Positions 45,450 to 57,429 of a stretch of DNA of 64,000 nt are shown piece by piece. The stretch is from Vicugna pacos (taxonomy: Eukaryota; Chordata; Mammalia; Artiodactyla; Camelidae). The notes beneath the pieces were generated by a model that saw nothing but the letters and a program-made list of their open reading frames with translations, did not search any database and had not been told where the DNA came from. The stretch spans positions 11,943,832 to 12,007,831 of the forward strand of contig NC_133003.1 in NCBI RefSeq assembly GCF_048564905.1, written 5' to 3'. The stretch's first letter is position 1. Every line of letters starts with the position of its first letter. Position numbers and translations under genes: made by a program.

Positions 45450-45650
45450 TGCCAGTGGTGTGCCAGGGGCTGAGCTAAGAGGATTACTTACATTCCTTCA
45501 TTTAATCCTCATGGCAAATGGAAGAGGCTGCTATTTTCAACTTTATTTTATTTATGGGAAAGCAGTCCCAGAGATATTAGGTAACTTGCCAGAAACTGCA
45601 AAGCTAGTACATGGCCAAACAGGGTTACATCCAGGTTTTTCTGCTTCTAT
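45450..45650 (-). repeat. MIR SINE
   Basis: Antisense MIR: 'tggtgtgccaggggctgagc', 'ccttcatttaatcctcatgg', 'gatattaggtaacttgccag', 'ctgcaaagctagtacatggc'. Confidence 0.82.
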
Positions 45651-45654
45651 TATC

Positions 45655-46415
45655 TTTACTTTTTCCAAACCTTGCCTTTTCCTTAGAGGGACTAGAGATT
45701 CTTTTACGATCACATCAGAAAATGCACATGCTGGTGTGCTCCATGGAAATTGAACTGGCAAAGACTGGGGTGGTTACGCTAGTCTCCATCAAGGCTGGAA
45801 AGATGCTGCTAAGATCAATCCAACGTGGGGATGTGGAGAAAAGCAATGGCCTTGAGGGTCTTCGAAGTAATGCTTTCACTACCTGACAGGGGGCCGTGAG
45901 CTATGCAAATGAACTCTCTTAAGAGAATCATACCATCTCTGTCGGCAAAAATGGATCTACTCAGATACAAGGTTTGTTATTACTTCAAATTTGGACCTGG
46001 CCGTGCTTTCATTTCTCTAAAACATCCCTCCAAAGTGAGAACTCATTCACTCTTAATGATTCTCCTATAAATTTGTTTATGGCTGTAGGGTGTCAACCAG
46101 GACATGGAGATTTAATGAACACGGATATGCCAAATCCTCTGTTCCAGGGGGGAAATTAGGCATTTTGTCCAAGACCATTTACTAAGTGTACTCTGTATAA
46201 TGAGCTCTGCACTGTAACAATTTGAGCACGTGTCCCGTTTGGTGTAGAGAAGAGCTGTATCAGAGTCGACGGCTGACCACCGTTGCTTTTACAGCGGTGC
46301 TGCTGGAGCTGTACTATAACACGCCATCAGAACAGCCTGGCACCAGACTCCCTTTTGTCAAAGCTAAATTAAGGGCTCTGCTTTTATTCTTATGGGATGT
46401 TGGAGAAACTAAAGA
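45655..46415. other. Unique stretch, no gene seen
   Basis: Nothing recognised. Confidence 0.4.
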
Positions 46416-46420
46416 GAGGT

Positions 46421-46500
46421 CTTCTTATTCTTTTCCTTCTTCCTCCTTCCCTTCACTCTCTCTTATTCTCTCACACGCTCTCATTCTTTCTCTTCTTTCT
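46421..46500. repeat. Polypyrimidine tract
   Basis: About 80 bases are almost all C and T, with only a few A or G. Confidence 0.85.
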
Positions 46501-46552
46501 AAACAAACATGTGTTCGAACATATTAGGGATGGGTGGCGGCAAAGATGATCT

Positions 46553-46865
46553 AGTCCAGGGGATGACACTCTTTCTATAAAAGGTCAGACAGCAAATATT
46601 CTAGACATGATGGGCCATATGGTCCCTGTTCCAAACACTCAGCTCTATTGTTATAGTATAAATGCAGCCACAGACAATACTTGAACCGAGGAGCAGGGCT
46701 GTATCCCAAGAAAGCTTCTTTTATGGATATAGAAATTTGAAATTCATGTAACTTTCACACATCAAGAAATACTTTTCTACTTTTGATTTTTTTAACAATT
46801 TAAACATATAAAAATTTCTTAGCTCACAGGCCTTACGTAAACAGGCACTAGAGTAAGTTTCTGTC
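46553..46865 (+). mobile_element. hAT-like MER transposon copy
   Basis: 'tccaggggatgacactcttt', 'ctataaaaggtcagacagca', 'tgatgggccatatggtccct', 'taaatgcagccacagacaat' follow a widespread MER element that begins 'caggggtcggcaaac'. The right half is AT-rich and diverged. Superfamily hAT is my best assignment; the MER number is not. Confidence 0.65.
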
Positions 46866-46869
46866 AAAG

Positions 46870-47090
46870 GTCAGTTCAGTGCTGGTGTCTGCCTGACTCC
46901 TCTGCGTGCTAATAAATTTGGCATCCCGTGTTTCCCTCAAAGACATTGCCTCTGCCCAAAAGAGCTCTTCCTCAGTTTCTATTCCATGTTTAAAATCCTT
47001 AGGGTTGTCTTTTACCTGCTGACAATTCAGACTCTTTCAGTCTTTAAGACTACTCAAATGACTCTTTGTTCATGAAATCTCTTCTTACTG
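46870..47090. other. Short unique stretch
   Basis: Nothing recognised. Confidence 0.35.
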
Positions 47091-47092
47091 TC

Positions 47093-47461
47093 TGTATTAG
47101 TTTGCTAAGGCTGACGTAAGAAAATACCACTGACTGAAAGCCTTAAATGACAGAAACTTATTTATCACAGTTCTGGAGGCTAGAAGTCCAAGATCAAGGT
47201 GTCAGGGAGTTGGTTTCTCCTGAGGCCAATTTTCTTGGCTTACAGATGGCTACCTCCTCACTGTGACATTACGTGGTCTTCTTCCTGGCTCATGTGTCCT
47301 CCTCTTCTTGTAAGGACACTAGTCCTAGTGATTGAGGGCCCCACCCTATGACGTCATTTAACCTTAACTACCTCCTCAAAAGCCCCGTATCCAAATAAAG
47401 TCCCACTGGGAGTTAGAGTGTCAACATGTAAATTTTGAGTAGACACAGTTCAATCCATTGC
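47093..47461 (-). mobile_element. Solo MaLR LTR (MLT1/MST type), antisense
   Basis: 'tgtattagtttgctaaggct', 'cacagttctggaggctagaa', 'gtccaagatcaaggtgtcag' and 'gattgagggccccaccctat' give a near complete antisense LTR. No interior adjoins. Old, non-coding fossil. Confidence 0.88.
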
Positions 47462-47464
47462 TCC

Positions 47465-47730
47465 TTTGATCAGATGTGCAAAACCTACAGGGAACCAAAA
47501 ACTCACTAATCAAGATAAATAATGTTTTCAGGCCATTTAAAAAAAATCAATGCAAAAGATGAATGATTTTTAAAAAATCAAGATTTGGAATAAAGACAGG
47601 TTGTGTGTTGCTGATTTTTCCTTTTGCCTCAGGCTTCAATGTGGCTCAGCATGTCACAAATTTCTTCTTTTTTGCTCCTCCAGCCTGTCCTTCTTTTTGG
47701 TCCCCTTTTCCTTTATAACATGTGGCTTCC
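47465..47730. other. Short unique stretch
   Basis: Nothing recognised; may include upstream L2. Confidence 0.35.
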
Positions 47731-47734
47731 TGTT

Positions 47735-47850
47735 TCTTGATTGTGAATTTTTTGAAAGCAGGCACTATATTTCACGACTATATCCATCTCCCCGGTTTCT
47801 GGTATACCACATGGCATGTAGAAGGTGCACACTAACTGATTGTCGGTTCA
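47735..47850 (+). repeat. L2 3' end
   Basis: 'gattgtgaattttttgaaag', 'caggcactatatttcacgac' and 'cacatggcatgtagaaggtg' match the sense L2 3' UTR. Confidence 0.75.
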
Positions 47851-47854
47851 GATG

Positions 47855-48170
47855 CAGCCACTAAATGCTTTTAAAATGTGTGCCCTCTGATGAAGCATCG
47901 TGGGGTTAATGAGGCATATTATTTGGATCATTTTTCTTTAATCAGAAATGCGTAAATGAAGAAGCTGCAATGACATTTTCTCGTCATCTTTATAATGAGG
48001 AAGCCTTGAGAAGCTTGAAGAAAATGGAAGAGGGTTCAGGCAGTGTGGTAAAGGATGGAATGGGCCTGAAGTGAGGTGGGAGAGAGGAAGAGCATTATCT
48101 TTCTGAGGAATCTCCTGTGCTGCAGGTCGGACAGGAGGCTTGTCATATGGGATACCTCCTTAAACTTTGC
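47855..48170. other. Unique stretch
   Basis: Nothing recognised. Confidence 0.4.
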
Positions 48171-48174
48171 ACCT

Positions 48175-48275
48175 TTAGTTTAAATTTGTAAGTGAGAAAA
48201 CAAAGGAGCAGAGAAGTTAAGTAACATATAGTCCACAGCCAATGAGTGCATTAGAGAGGATCTGAATCACACTGA
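48175..48275 (-). repeat. MIR SINE fragment
   Basis: 'taagtgagaaaacaaaggag' and 'cagagaagttaagtaacata' give the antisense core. Confidence 0.65.
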
Positions 48276-48279
48276 ATCC

Positions 48280-49340
48280 CATAAGAGCTACTTCCATAAA
48301 ATTGTATTTGGCTACACATTAGGGAATAGACATTATTCTTCTCTGAAGGGATTTACATTTACATAAGAGAATAGCACAGAGAGGTGCAAATCATTAATGG
48401 CTTCAGGGTTCGGGAACAGAATGGTCTCTGAAATCAGCCATACTGCTCTTTCAAGTTTCTCCTATCAGGTAGTTAGCAGCTTGAGAATAAGTGGTGTTTT
48501 ACTCAACCGTGTTTTTGCCAGGGTGTCCTGGGTTATGATGAATGAATGTTTGAGAGTTCCATTGCAGTCACACATGGGCTGGAGGAAGCAGAGGGCCTAC
48601 CAGTTTCCCAGGTTAACACGGTGTGCCCACCCTTTGGATGTGCTCAGCCATGGGATAGTGTGAAGGACATCCTGCTCTTGCTCATGGTTCTTAAAGAATT
48701 TATGGCTTTTTCTTCCCAAAACTATAGTAATATTTTTGTAATTCCATCCTTGGCATCCATCCACTAGAGACCCTGTGTTTGTTCTTTTGCCACCCTGGAC
48801 TTATCTTTTAGAAACATTCTCTTACTTCAGCCTCCCTAATATCTTCCCAGCACTATTATTCGGGAATCTATTTTCCCTGGTCTTTGTTTCCTTTTCTACA
48901 CCAGGAGTCTTCCCAGTCTTGACAGGCAAGTGTTAACATGTGTTAGCATGTGTTAACCCGCCCAATGCTTTCTTCTAAGACTATGTTCTTAGAACTCCTG
49001 ATCCTCCTTTCCCACATGAGGGGGGTGATGAGACAGGGAGATCTAGGAGATCTGAAGGCACCCCCTGTTGTGACCTTGAAGATTATATGATTGCCCAGCA
49101 ATCATCACCCCTCACTCAGGTTGTATGTTTTCATGCCCGACGTGTTCCCCAGTGATTCATAAGTGAGAATGATAGGCTTCCCCATGTGACCACAAGAAGC
49201 AGTGGAAACTTTAAAACTGGGGGAGAGCCCATGATTTGCTTAAATATTGAGAAAGAGGCAGCTGAACAAAAGAGGTAACTTTTGGGGTCCCCATTTTCCT
49301 TCTGCCTATAAGAATAGAGGAAGCTGGAATGTGGAGGCAA
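48280..49340. other. Unique stretch
   Basis: No gene. A short direct repeat built on 'catgtgtta' lies at about 48930-48958. Confidence 0.4.
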
Positions 49341-49344
49341 AGAA

Positions 49345-49510
49345 CACTGTTCTCAGAGCCGGAAGATCGGGGACATTTCCCAGCTAGGCTGCTCATTGTC
49401 TATGCAACTCAACATCTAGCAAGTTACTTTGTGTTTCTTTATCAGTATGTGGGTGATAATAACATTGTCATTTCAGGATTGATGAGGATTTTAGAGGAGA
49501 TCCTGATGAA
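49345..49510 (+). repeat. MIR-family SINE
   Basis: 'aacatctagcaagttacttt' and 'tttctttatcagtatgtggg', 'ttgatgaggattttagagga' follow the sense MIR core. Confidence 0.6.
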
Positions 49511-49514
49511 GTTT

Positions 49515-50015
49515 AAGCTGCAGGGCCTCTCACTTGCATAGACCCTGTAACCCATTTTGTACTTAAAATTGTACATATATTTATTTTTTATATGTATTTT
49601 TAATATATAAGTTTGAGGCCCAATAAAATCTGGATCCATGCTTGTTTTAATATTTCTCATTGTAAAACACTTCTAATATCTGATATTAGGAGAATATAAT
49701 ATCTTAAAGCAAGAAATGATATACTTCTTTTTTTTAACTAACTTTAACATAACAAAAGCACATGAGGTAGAAGGGAAGGCAGATGTTTACTTAGAAATCT
49801 AACATCATGACGGAAATTATATCTATTTATTCCAATCACATCACAGTCTGTGTGTATGTATACATAAAGTGTCTTGTCTTCAATTGTTGCCATAATGTGT
49901 TTACATTTCAGCTTTTATTGTGATCTCCCTGATGAAATAGCTGGCGTAGATTTGAACACAAGAGAAGTTAGCTCTGTATGTGAATAGAAACTCTCCTTTC
50001 ATTTGAATAATGAAT
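49515..50015. other. AT-rich unique stretch
   Basis: Contains TA-rich patches at 49560-49610; no gene or family recognised. Confidence 0.4.
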
Positions 50016-50019
50016 TAGT

Positions 50020-50275
50020 AATATGTCTAACATTTACTGAGCACTTACCATATGACAGGGATTGCTCCAAGCCCTTGAACAATGTTAACTCACTTAATCC
50101 CCTGAAGTACTTTGAGAGCTAGAGTCTGTCACTGTTTTGAATACAGTGAGGGCAAAACTGAGGTGCAGAGTAGTTAAGCCCCTCCTCTTGACTCACACAG
50201 CTATTGAGTAAAGAAGCCAGGCCTGAAAGAAGGATGTCCTACTATAGAGGCTGTGTCCTCAGCTGCCATGATAAG
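50020..50275 (-). repeat. MIR SINE, nearly full length
   Basis: Antisense parts in order: 'taacatttactgagcactta', 'gttaactcacttaatcccct', 'gaggtgcagagtagttaagc', 'tcacacagctattgagtaaa', and the head ending near 'gctgccatgataagcc'. Confidence 0.88.
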
Positions 50276-50279
50276 CCTC

Positions 50280-50620
50280 TGTAAGTAAAGAGAAGACACA
50301 TTATAAAGATAAGGAAGATTAATAGATTTGTAGGTGGGAAGAGGTAGCACTTCTATGTTATGAAATGGACATTAAAAAATAAATAACTTGGCTTTTAATT
50401 AAAGAATGATGCCAAGTCAGTAGTTAAGAGTACCCTGGGGCAAGGAGAAGATATAAAGTCTTCATCTTGGAGAAAGGAAAAGTGAATTTATTAGAGAAAC
50501 ATAGTAAGACTTTGGGGTAGTGCTAGTTTGAGATCTGTCGCTATAAATGTAAAAAATGATCAGTCAGCGCCATTTTGGGATTTTCTCCAACAGCTTTTAG
50601 CCTCTTGAGTTTCTGTCCTA
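50280..50620. other. Unique stretch
   Basis: Nothing recognised. Confidence 0.4.
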
Positions 50621-50626
50621 GGCAGG

Positions 50627-51142
50627 TTTATTAGTCAGTGTTCTCTAGGGAAATAGAACCAACAGGTTATATACAGATACATGTGAGAGGAGATTTAGTA
50701 TAGGATTTGGCTCACATGATTACAGAGGCCAAGAAGTCCGATGATCTGCCATCTACAATCTAGTGAACTAGGAAAGCCAGTGGTATAATTCCACTTCAAG
50801 TCTGAAGCCTGAGAAATTGAGGGGGTGATGGTGTAAGTCCTAGTCTAAGTCCAAAAGCCTGAGAACCAGGAGTGCAAATATTAAAAAGCTAAGGAAGATG
50901 GATGCCTCAGCTCAAGCAGACAAAGTGAGATCATCCTTCCTCTCCCTGTTTGTTCTGTTAAGGCCCTCAAAGGATTGGCTGATATTCACTGGCATTAATG
51001 AGGGTGATCGTTACTCAGTCTGCTGATAAAAATTCTAATCTCTTCTGAAGACACCCTCAAAGACATATCTACAAGTAACATTTTACTAGCTATCTGGGTA
51101 ACCCTCAGCCAAGTCAAAGTGATACGTTGATTAACCATCACA
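50627..51142 (-). mobile_element. Solo ERVL-like LTR with exact 5-bp duplication
   Basis: The plus strand begins 'tttattagtcagtgttctct' and ends 'ttaaccatcaca', the antisense of an LTR that starts TGTGATGGTTAA. The 5-bp 'gcagg' at 50622-50626 is repeated at 51143-51147, as expected for ERVL/MaLR-class integration. I see 'ggccaagaagtccgatgatc' and 'ctgagaaccaggagtgcaaa' inside. A second copy on the plus strand lies at 54623-54965. Non-coding fossil of mid to old age. Confidence 0.78.
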
Positions 51143-51149
51143 GCAGGCA

Positions 51150-51660
51150 TATGAGTTTTATTTGTAGTTGGTTACTACCTAGTAAGTAAGTCAGGATGGA
51201 CTCAAGGGAAGGGGAATAAAGAGTGTGTGCGAGTTACTGGTTATAGTTCTGGACCATGGACGTTGCACTGGACAAGGAGAAATGTGAGGGCGTGGCAGGG
51301 TGAGCATGGTTCCAAAGTGGATGGAGAATGAATGGAATAGAGGACTAAGTGAGCTGGCATGATGAGATACTGGTCTGAAATTAGAATTCTAGATTTCAGG
51401 GTTTTAGAAGAAGTGATGCTGTATTGTTGGTTAAAAAAAATCTAGGTTTGGACTATTAGGGTAAGGGACTTACATAGAAATTTTTGAAGAGAACGATGCT
51501 TTTCAGGAGGGCAAGGAACTGAAAAGTTAGGGCTTCTGAAGTGATCAGAAATGATGGGAGGAGTAGTTGGTGGTGAGAAAGTTAGCCAGTTTGTAATGCC
51601 ATCAAGGAATCGAAGGGAAGTGATGACAATAGGTCAACTGTCGGAATGACTTGTGAAGTT
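51150..51660. other. Unique or old-repeat stretch
   Basis: G-rich phrases such as 'gatgggaggagtagttggtg' hint at an old LINE-like repeat also suspected near 63.0-63.7 kb. Not assignable. Confidence 0.35.
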
Positions 51661-51664
51661 TCAA

Positions 51665-51925
51665 AGGAAGAAGGTAGAACAGTGATCTAGCATAGTATGA
51701 TCTTGGAAAACTAGAACTGTGGGCCAAATCCTGCTCCTCACCTGTGTTTGCAGTAAAGTTTTACTGAAACATAGCCAAACCCATCCATTGATGCATTGTC
51801 TGTAGCTGCTTCGGAGCCACCATGGCAGAGTTGAAGAGCTGCAACAGACCTTATCTCTTACAAAGCTAAAAATCTTTGCTATTTGTATGATTACAGAAAA
51901 CATTTGCTAACTTCTGACCTAAAAG
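51665..51925 (-). mobile_element. hAT-like MER transposon copy, inverted
   Basis: 'aactgtgggccaaatcctgc', 'gtaaagttttactgaaacat', 'tgcattgtctgtagctgctt' and 'catttgctaacttctgacct' are the reverse complement of the element type at 46553-46865. Confidence 0.7.
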
Positions 51926-51929
51926 TACT

Positions 51930-53370
51930 GTTAGGAATATCTACTGCACATTTAGCTCCAAGATACGTGTGATGTTGGATGGAAAAAAAATACTTTAGAT
52001 TTGAGAGAACTGCTGGAAAGCAGCATTCAAAGAGTGCCTTCAAGTTTCCTTACAATGAGGTATTGTACGGAAAGTTCAGAGTAGAGGCTGGGAGTTAAAT
52101 CAGTTAGGATTTTCTCCATATGACAAAGTCTAAAGATAGACAGCTCCTGACGCGGCTTCACACATCTGCTAGTGTCCTTGTGACCCAGGATATCTTCTGC
52201 TTTTCTCCTCTGCCATCCTTGGCACGTTGGTTTTTGGACCTTAGGCTTTTCACTGCATTGTCTCAGTATTAAAACAGCATTCAAATCCAGGAAGTTAGAG
52301 GTGGCCTTTCCCGGGTGGTTCCTGCTTTCCATCAGTGAAATAAATTCTCCAGAACTTCTTAGAAGGCTTCCCTTATTAAATCAATGGTTAGAATTGTGTC
52401 AGTTGGACACACCTTGCTGAAATGAATGCCGATAAATCAAGTATGTGGCAAAGATGAAGGGGAATGCCATGACTGACTCAGCCCAGTAAGGATTTGTTGA
52501 TGTCCTGAACAAAAATGGGCGTTTGACAGCAATTTAAAAGATAGAGTGAATAGGATCCATGTGTGTGCCGCAGACTTTAGAGGACCTTCCTATCCTTTCA
52601 TACTCTGACTTTTAGAAAGCACACGAGAGACTGGGCAAAATGGACAGGGATGACAGGAGTGGTCAGATCCTTGAACATATAAAGCCTTATGAGGCTAAAA
52701 ATCCAGATGATGGTTGATGACTCGGGTGGTTGAGGTTAGCGGCACCGACTAACATAGCAGGGGTGTACAGTGTGATGGGACTGATCCAGGTAGACTCACA
52801 GATGATGGCAGACAATCAATCTAAATTTTAGGCTAAAGCAGTGCTCCCCAAAGAGTGGGCAGATTTGTTGCTTAACCACAATGAGATAAATACAGGAAGT
52901 GAGACATTAACATTTAGAATCTTGGAGCAGTTGGACGCTGCTGGACATTTTGATTGTATTTCTTGAAAGTATTGATCTGCAGTAGATTCAAAGGAACAAT
53001 AAACAACAACAAGTAAACAAAAACCCCGCTGTTCCTTGTTCCTTTACCATAAGAGTTTGAGAAGCCTAGCTTATGTAGGGTCTTTTGTGTCATCTGCAGG
53101 TGAACAAAAATCTCTTCAGAAAAAGGCCATCTCATATTCAAATATGTCATCCTATAGTTCTACCTTCTGACGTTTGAAATAATTCATACTTCTTGGAATA
53201 TTTTTTCCCTGTTGTCACCCCTTCTTCCCTAGCTTCATCTGGCCAAATCTCACTCATCCCTAGTATTCCATTTGAGTGTCATTATCTCCTGTAACTCTCC
53301 CTGACTCTCCAGGGCAACTAAACCACCTCTGCTGGGAGTCCCCTGGCTCTCTGTGCGAGTGTTTAGTCAC
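51930..53370. other. Unique stretch, no gene seen
   Basis: A minus-strand frame of 101 codons (52027-52332) has no recognisable motif. No repeats identified. Confidence 0.4.
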
Positions 53371-53374
53371 AAAA

Positions 53375-53968
53375 ATGGAGGCAATACAGTTGGAGGGTCC
53401 TTAAAAATTAAACAGAATTACTTTTAACACAGCAATTCCACTCCTAGGTATATACTCAAAAAATTGAAAACAGATCAAGTACTCAAACAAATACATGTAC
53501 ATGCCTGCTTACAGCAGCACAGTAGCCAGATGGTCAAAACCCTCAAATATCCATCAGCTGATGGTGATTAAATAAAATGTAGTATATACATTACAATGGA
53601 GTATTATCCAGCCATTCAAATCAATAAAGTACTGATATATACTGTAACATGGATGAAACTTGACAAACATGCTAAGTGAAAGAAGCCAGACACAAAAAGC
53701 CATATGTTGTGTGATTCCGTTTACATGAAATATCCGTGATAAGTAAGTCCATAGAGTTGGAAAGCAGATTGGTGGTTGCAAAGAGCAGGTGGGAGGGAAA
53801 TGAGGTGTGACTGTTTAAAGCTTTGTTCTGGGGAGATTGAAGTGCTTTGGATCTAGAGAGAGGTGGTGATTGCACAATATTGTGAATGTACTAAATGCCA
53901 CTGAATTGTACACTTTAAAATGGTTCATTTTATGTTCTGTGAATTTCACCTCGATTTGAAAAAAATGG
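53375..53968 (+). mobile_element. L1 3' end (L1M type)
   Basis: End of ORF2 and 3' UTR in sense: 'cacagcaattccactcctag', 'aaatatccatcagctgatgg', 'attacaatggagtattatcc', 'gaaagaagccagacacaaaa', 'gattggtggttgcaaagagc' and 'aattgtacactttaaaatgg', ending in a short A run. 5'-truncated and diverged, with no intact ORF2. Confidence 0.88.
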
Positions 53969-53969
53969 A

Positions 53970-54395
53970 AGTGATTCTTCACCTTTCCTTTAGTTACACC
54001 CTGTAAAATGTTACATTGCAGTTCCTCCAGTCAAGAACTGGAGTCTATGTCTCTACGCCTTCAATCTGAATGGTACTTGATACTTGATCTGCTAAATCAA
54101 TTGTAGCAAAAGTGTCAGGGGCTACTTGTAAACCTAGCACTCAAGAGGGCTTTCCTGCTCCCCATCTTTCTCTTGGAGCCTGCCTCCACCATGCACAAAA
54201 TCTTGAGCTGAGCCAGTTGGAGGAAGAAAGACATGGCCTGGCCTTCCCATTCCTAGACCTAGCTAAGATTGGTCTAGAATTGTTACACCTCATTTGCCTC
54301 CTTACCTGGAAAAAGTGCCAGCCTGGTCTATTTATCATTGTATGTTTTAATAGATAACTGATGTTTTCTTTTGTCCCTGTCATGACAGAAAGCAC
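53970..54395. other. Unique stretch
   Basis: No gene. A 143-codon minus-strand frame (54141-54572) overlaps an 81-codon plus-strand frame and the following L2, so it is not treated as coding. Confidence 0.45.
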
Positions 54396-54399
54396 TTTT

Positions 54400-54558
54400 A
54401 ACTGAAATTTATTGCCTAGTCTATTTATCCTGCAACTCTCTAATTCCTTAAGGAAAGAGATTTGGTCTGTCTTGTTAATTTTTGTGCTCTTAGAACATAG
54501 TACAATACTTGGTAGGGAGTAAACATTTTGTAAACCCACGCTGAATGAATAAATTAAT
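54400..54558 (+). repeat. L2 3' end
   Basis: 'ttccttaaggaaagagattt', 'gaacatagtacaatacttgg', 'tagggagtaaacattttgta' and 'cgctgaatgaataaattaat' follow the sense L2 tail. Confidence 0.75.
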
Positions 54559-54622
54559 GAATATATACACATACGTTTAACAATGAAATTTGAGTCCTGC
54601 TGAAATTGTTAATACAAGCTAG

Positions 54623-54965
54623 CGTGATGGTTTTTATATGTCAACTTGACTGGATCATAGGGTGCCCAGCCATTTGGCTAAATGTTATTTCTGGATGTGT
54701 GTGTGAGGATGCTTCCAGGTGAGATTAGCGTTTGAATGTGAGGACTCAGTAAAGACTGCCCATCCCAGTGTGGGTGGACGTCATCCACTCTAATGAGGTG
54801 AGGGTCTGAATGGAACAGAAGGCAGAGGAAGGGAGGATTTGTCTCTTCTGTCTGCTAGAAAAGCTGGTACATCTGTCTTCTCCCAAGGAATGAGATTTAT
54901 ACCAGTTGACTCCCCTGGTTCTCAAGCCTCTGGACTCAAACTGAGCTGACACCATGAGCTCTGCA
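54623..54965 (+). mobile_element. ERVL-like LTR, sense, 3' part lost
   Basis: 'gtgatggtttttatatgtca', 'acttgactggatcatagggt', 'ggtgagattagcgtttgaat' and 'tgggtggacgtcatccactc' match the same LTR family as 50627-51142 in the opposite direction. The distal part fades near 54965. Old fossil. Confidence 0.75.
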
Positions 54966-54969
54966 TTTT

Positions 54970-57015
54970 GAAGAAATTCTCAGATTTGAGTTATGTGTAT
55001 GGCTTGATTTTTCCATATATGTTTGCTTTATTAGAGATTCGGAAGCACCAATATGAACTTTAGTTCTCTTATTGTAAGCTTAGTCTCATGGCAAGTGTTG
55101 CTTGTCTCAGCTGCATTGATGTCTCACACTACTGTGAATGTCATATTGCTGTTTTTTTAGATCTTAGGCAGTATTTAAAATTTTTTTTGTATTTTTAATA
55201 CTTACTGAGATTTCTAATGTTTTTGTTATTTTATTTGTCTGTCTTCCTACTTATGTCATTCAAAGTAGATTTCCATTTTCTTTATAACATTTATTCTCAT
55301 ACTACAGGAGATAATATTAAGAGATATTATTCTAGTGTTTAGGGAAGAATTCCCAGTTCCACGTTCCAGTGTCTTCTCTGCATAATCCACATTTTATATT
55401 ATATATATTTCTGTTTAAAATGAGGGTGCATCTCTCTAGACATGGTGTTTTCCTACATGCAGGTGGGTGTATTGGCCATGGTTCCTCTACTTTTGATTTG
55501 GACTCTGGTTGGTTTTTCCATTATCTAGCATAGTTTGTAGTATTCAGCAGAATTTTCCTAGTAAGACTCTGGGCACTTATTTGTCTCTTGCTTGATGTCA
55601 TCTAAACTCTAAACTAGAGGGTACATTTTTTAAAAAATCAGCAGTCATTGTATGTTGTGTCTAGTGATCTTCCAGACTCTACATACTCATGGAATAGTTT
55701 GTTCCAGGGGATTATGCCTCCAAAGATTTAACACATTGCTCCCACTTCTCTGAAAGTGTCCTATCACTTGTTTTCAAGGAGTTATCTCTGAATACACGGA
55801 GATAGAATGCATAAAGGGGGAGGAGCATCTACTCAGCCTCAAAAATAGTATCTATTCCTAATTTTTCCATTTGGTACAGCCTAAGCCAGGGAACTCTTAG
55901 TGAGAAATGAGAAAAGAAAGTGTTTTATTAGTGAGTCCTGTGGTGTAAGTAAGTAAGAGATACCTGCTCAGGACAGAGGCAGGTACTTTCCAGCTGTTGG
56001 GAGTACTGACTGCAGATGATTCAAAGTCTCTCACCATGAATCATCCATCACTGAAGGGAGCAGGACTGTCAAAGGTTAAGTGTGCTTCCTGGGTACAGTG
56101 ATGGATCATCGCCGGCGTGCACAGGCCCTGCTCCCAGTTGAGAACGCTCTGTGGAGCCATCCAACTTCCAGAGCTGATAACTAAATCACAATTAAACTTC
56201 TCCCCCACCCCTACCCCATCTCAGCCTGTTTCCCTCACTCTCTTGCAGGTGTCACTTCTAAAAACTCTTCCTAATAAAGCAACTGCATGCACATTTCCAT
56301 TTGGGAAAACCTGATACAGGAAAGTCTTCTCACTCTGTTTCAGTTGGTTAAGGTTATTTTATTTCTGGAGCCAAATGTGTGTTTAGATCACCATTTCTTT
56401 TCCCCTAGATCATGGTCTGTTGTTACCATTAGTGAAACTTGCTCCTCGTGTTTGGCAACAGGTGATCTTCTGATTGTAGTTTTTACTCTTGTGAATTTCA
56501 CTTTGCTGCCGTACCTTCATGATGTGTTAGCGGGATGCTAGGTGAGGCTGCTTCAGGCGCAGCTTGCCTTTCGCCATTTTGAACTCAACAGTTTTTCATT
56601 AATCTTCAAATGGTACAAACTGTGTGGGGACTCCTGGCAGTTAACACAAATGGAAGTGTCAAAAAAATCCTAGCCAGATAATAATTTTAGTCATTACCTT
56701 CTGTCCTCCTAAATTATCCATGACATTTCAGGCTGTGTACTTGAACTAAACTCATATTTGTTTATTTTCTGGAAATTTTTCTGTATTCTAATGAGATCAA
56801 GAAGCTGACTAGCTCAAACCTAAGACTTCAATTCGAGTGTATTCTATAGGTACCAAGCCTTGGGCCTTCCTGAGGGGAGTTCAGGGCCCAGGAGCAATCA
56901 AGGAGCTCTTTCAAAACACTTTTATATGTGTGCATAACAGCAGAGACAAAGAAGGAAAGAATGCATGATGAGCAGTCTGGTGCCTTGGCACACAAGGGGA
57001 AAGGGATAAATAAAA
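54970..57015. other. Unique stretch, no gene seen
   Basis: About 2 kb, AT-rich in its first half, no repeat family recognised, only short frames. Confidence 0.45.
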
Positions 57016-57019
57016 CAAA

Positions 57020-57080
57020 AACCTGGGTTTAATTACAACTCAGTTTACTAGCTATATAATTTAGGGCAATTTTCCTAAAC
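57020..57080 (+). repeat. Possible MIR fragment
   Basis: 'aaacctgggtttaattacaa' then 'ttactagctatataatttag' resembles the MIR head region. Confidence 0.4.
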
Positions 57081-57299
57081 TTTATATTAAAAAATTTTTT
57101 TAATGTGACATTTCTTTAACATTGCCAACTTTATTTTGCGCATTTGTGTCAGAATGTTTAGTTTCCAGGTTTGGGGACCCCTCAAACTATATAATTTGCT
57201 TTGAGAAGTACACTTAAAATACAATTTTTTGATTGTTTAAAGCTGCATTCAACATCAAACTTACCTTGGGTAATTTTGGGCAACTTAATGTCTTTCATA

Positions 57300-57425
57300 T
57301 CTCTTTTACAAATGAGAAAATTAATATTCCATGGTTTAAAATGTGTACATTTATATTGCTCTCAGTGGCAGAATCAGTACTTAAGCCCCAGGTTTCACTT
57401 TAGGTCCTGTGGTCTGTCTAGCACA
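57300..57425 (-). repeat. Possible MIR fragment
   Basis: 'cttttacaaatgagaaaatt' to 'agtggcagaatcagtactta' and 'agccccaggtttcactttag' resembles the antisense MIR core and head. Confidence 0.45.
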
Positions 57426-57429
57426 CATG

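Noticed and set aside
54141-54572. 143-codon minus-strand gene
   Set aside because: It runs across a recognised L2 3' end, overlaps a plus-strand frame and has no family motif.
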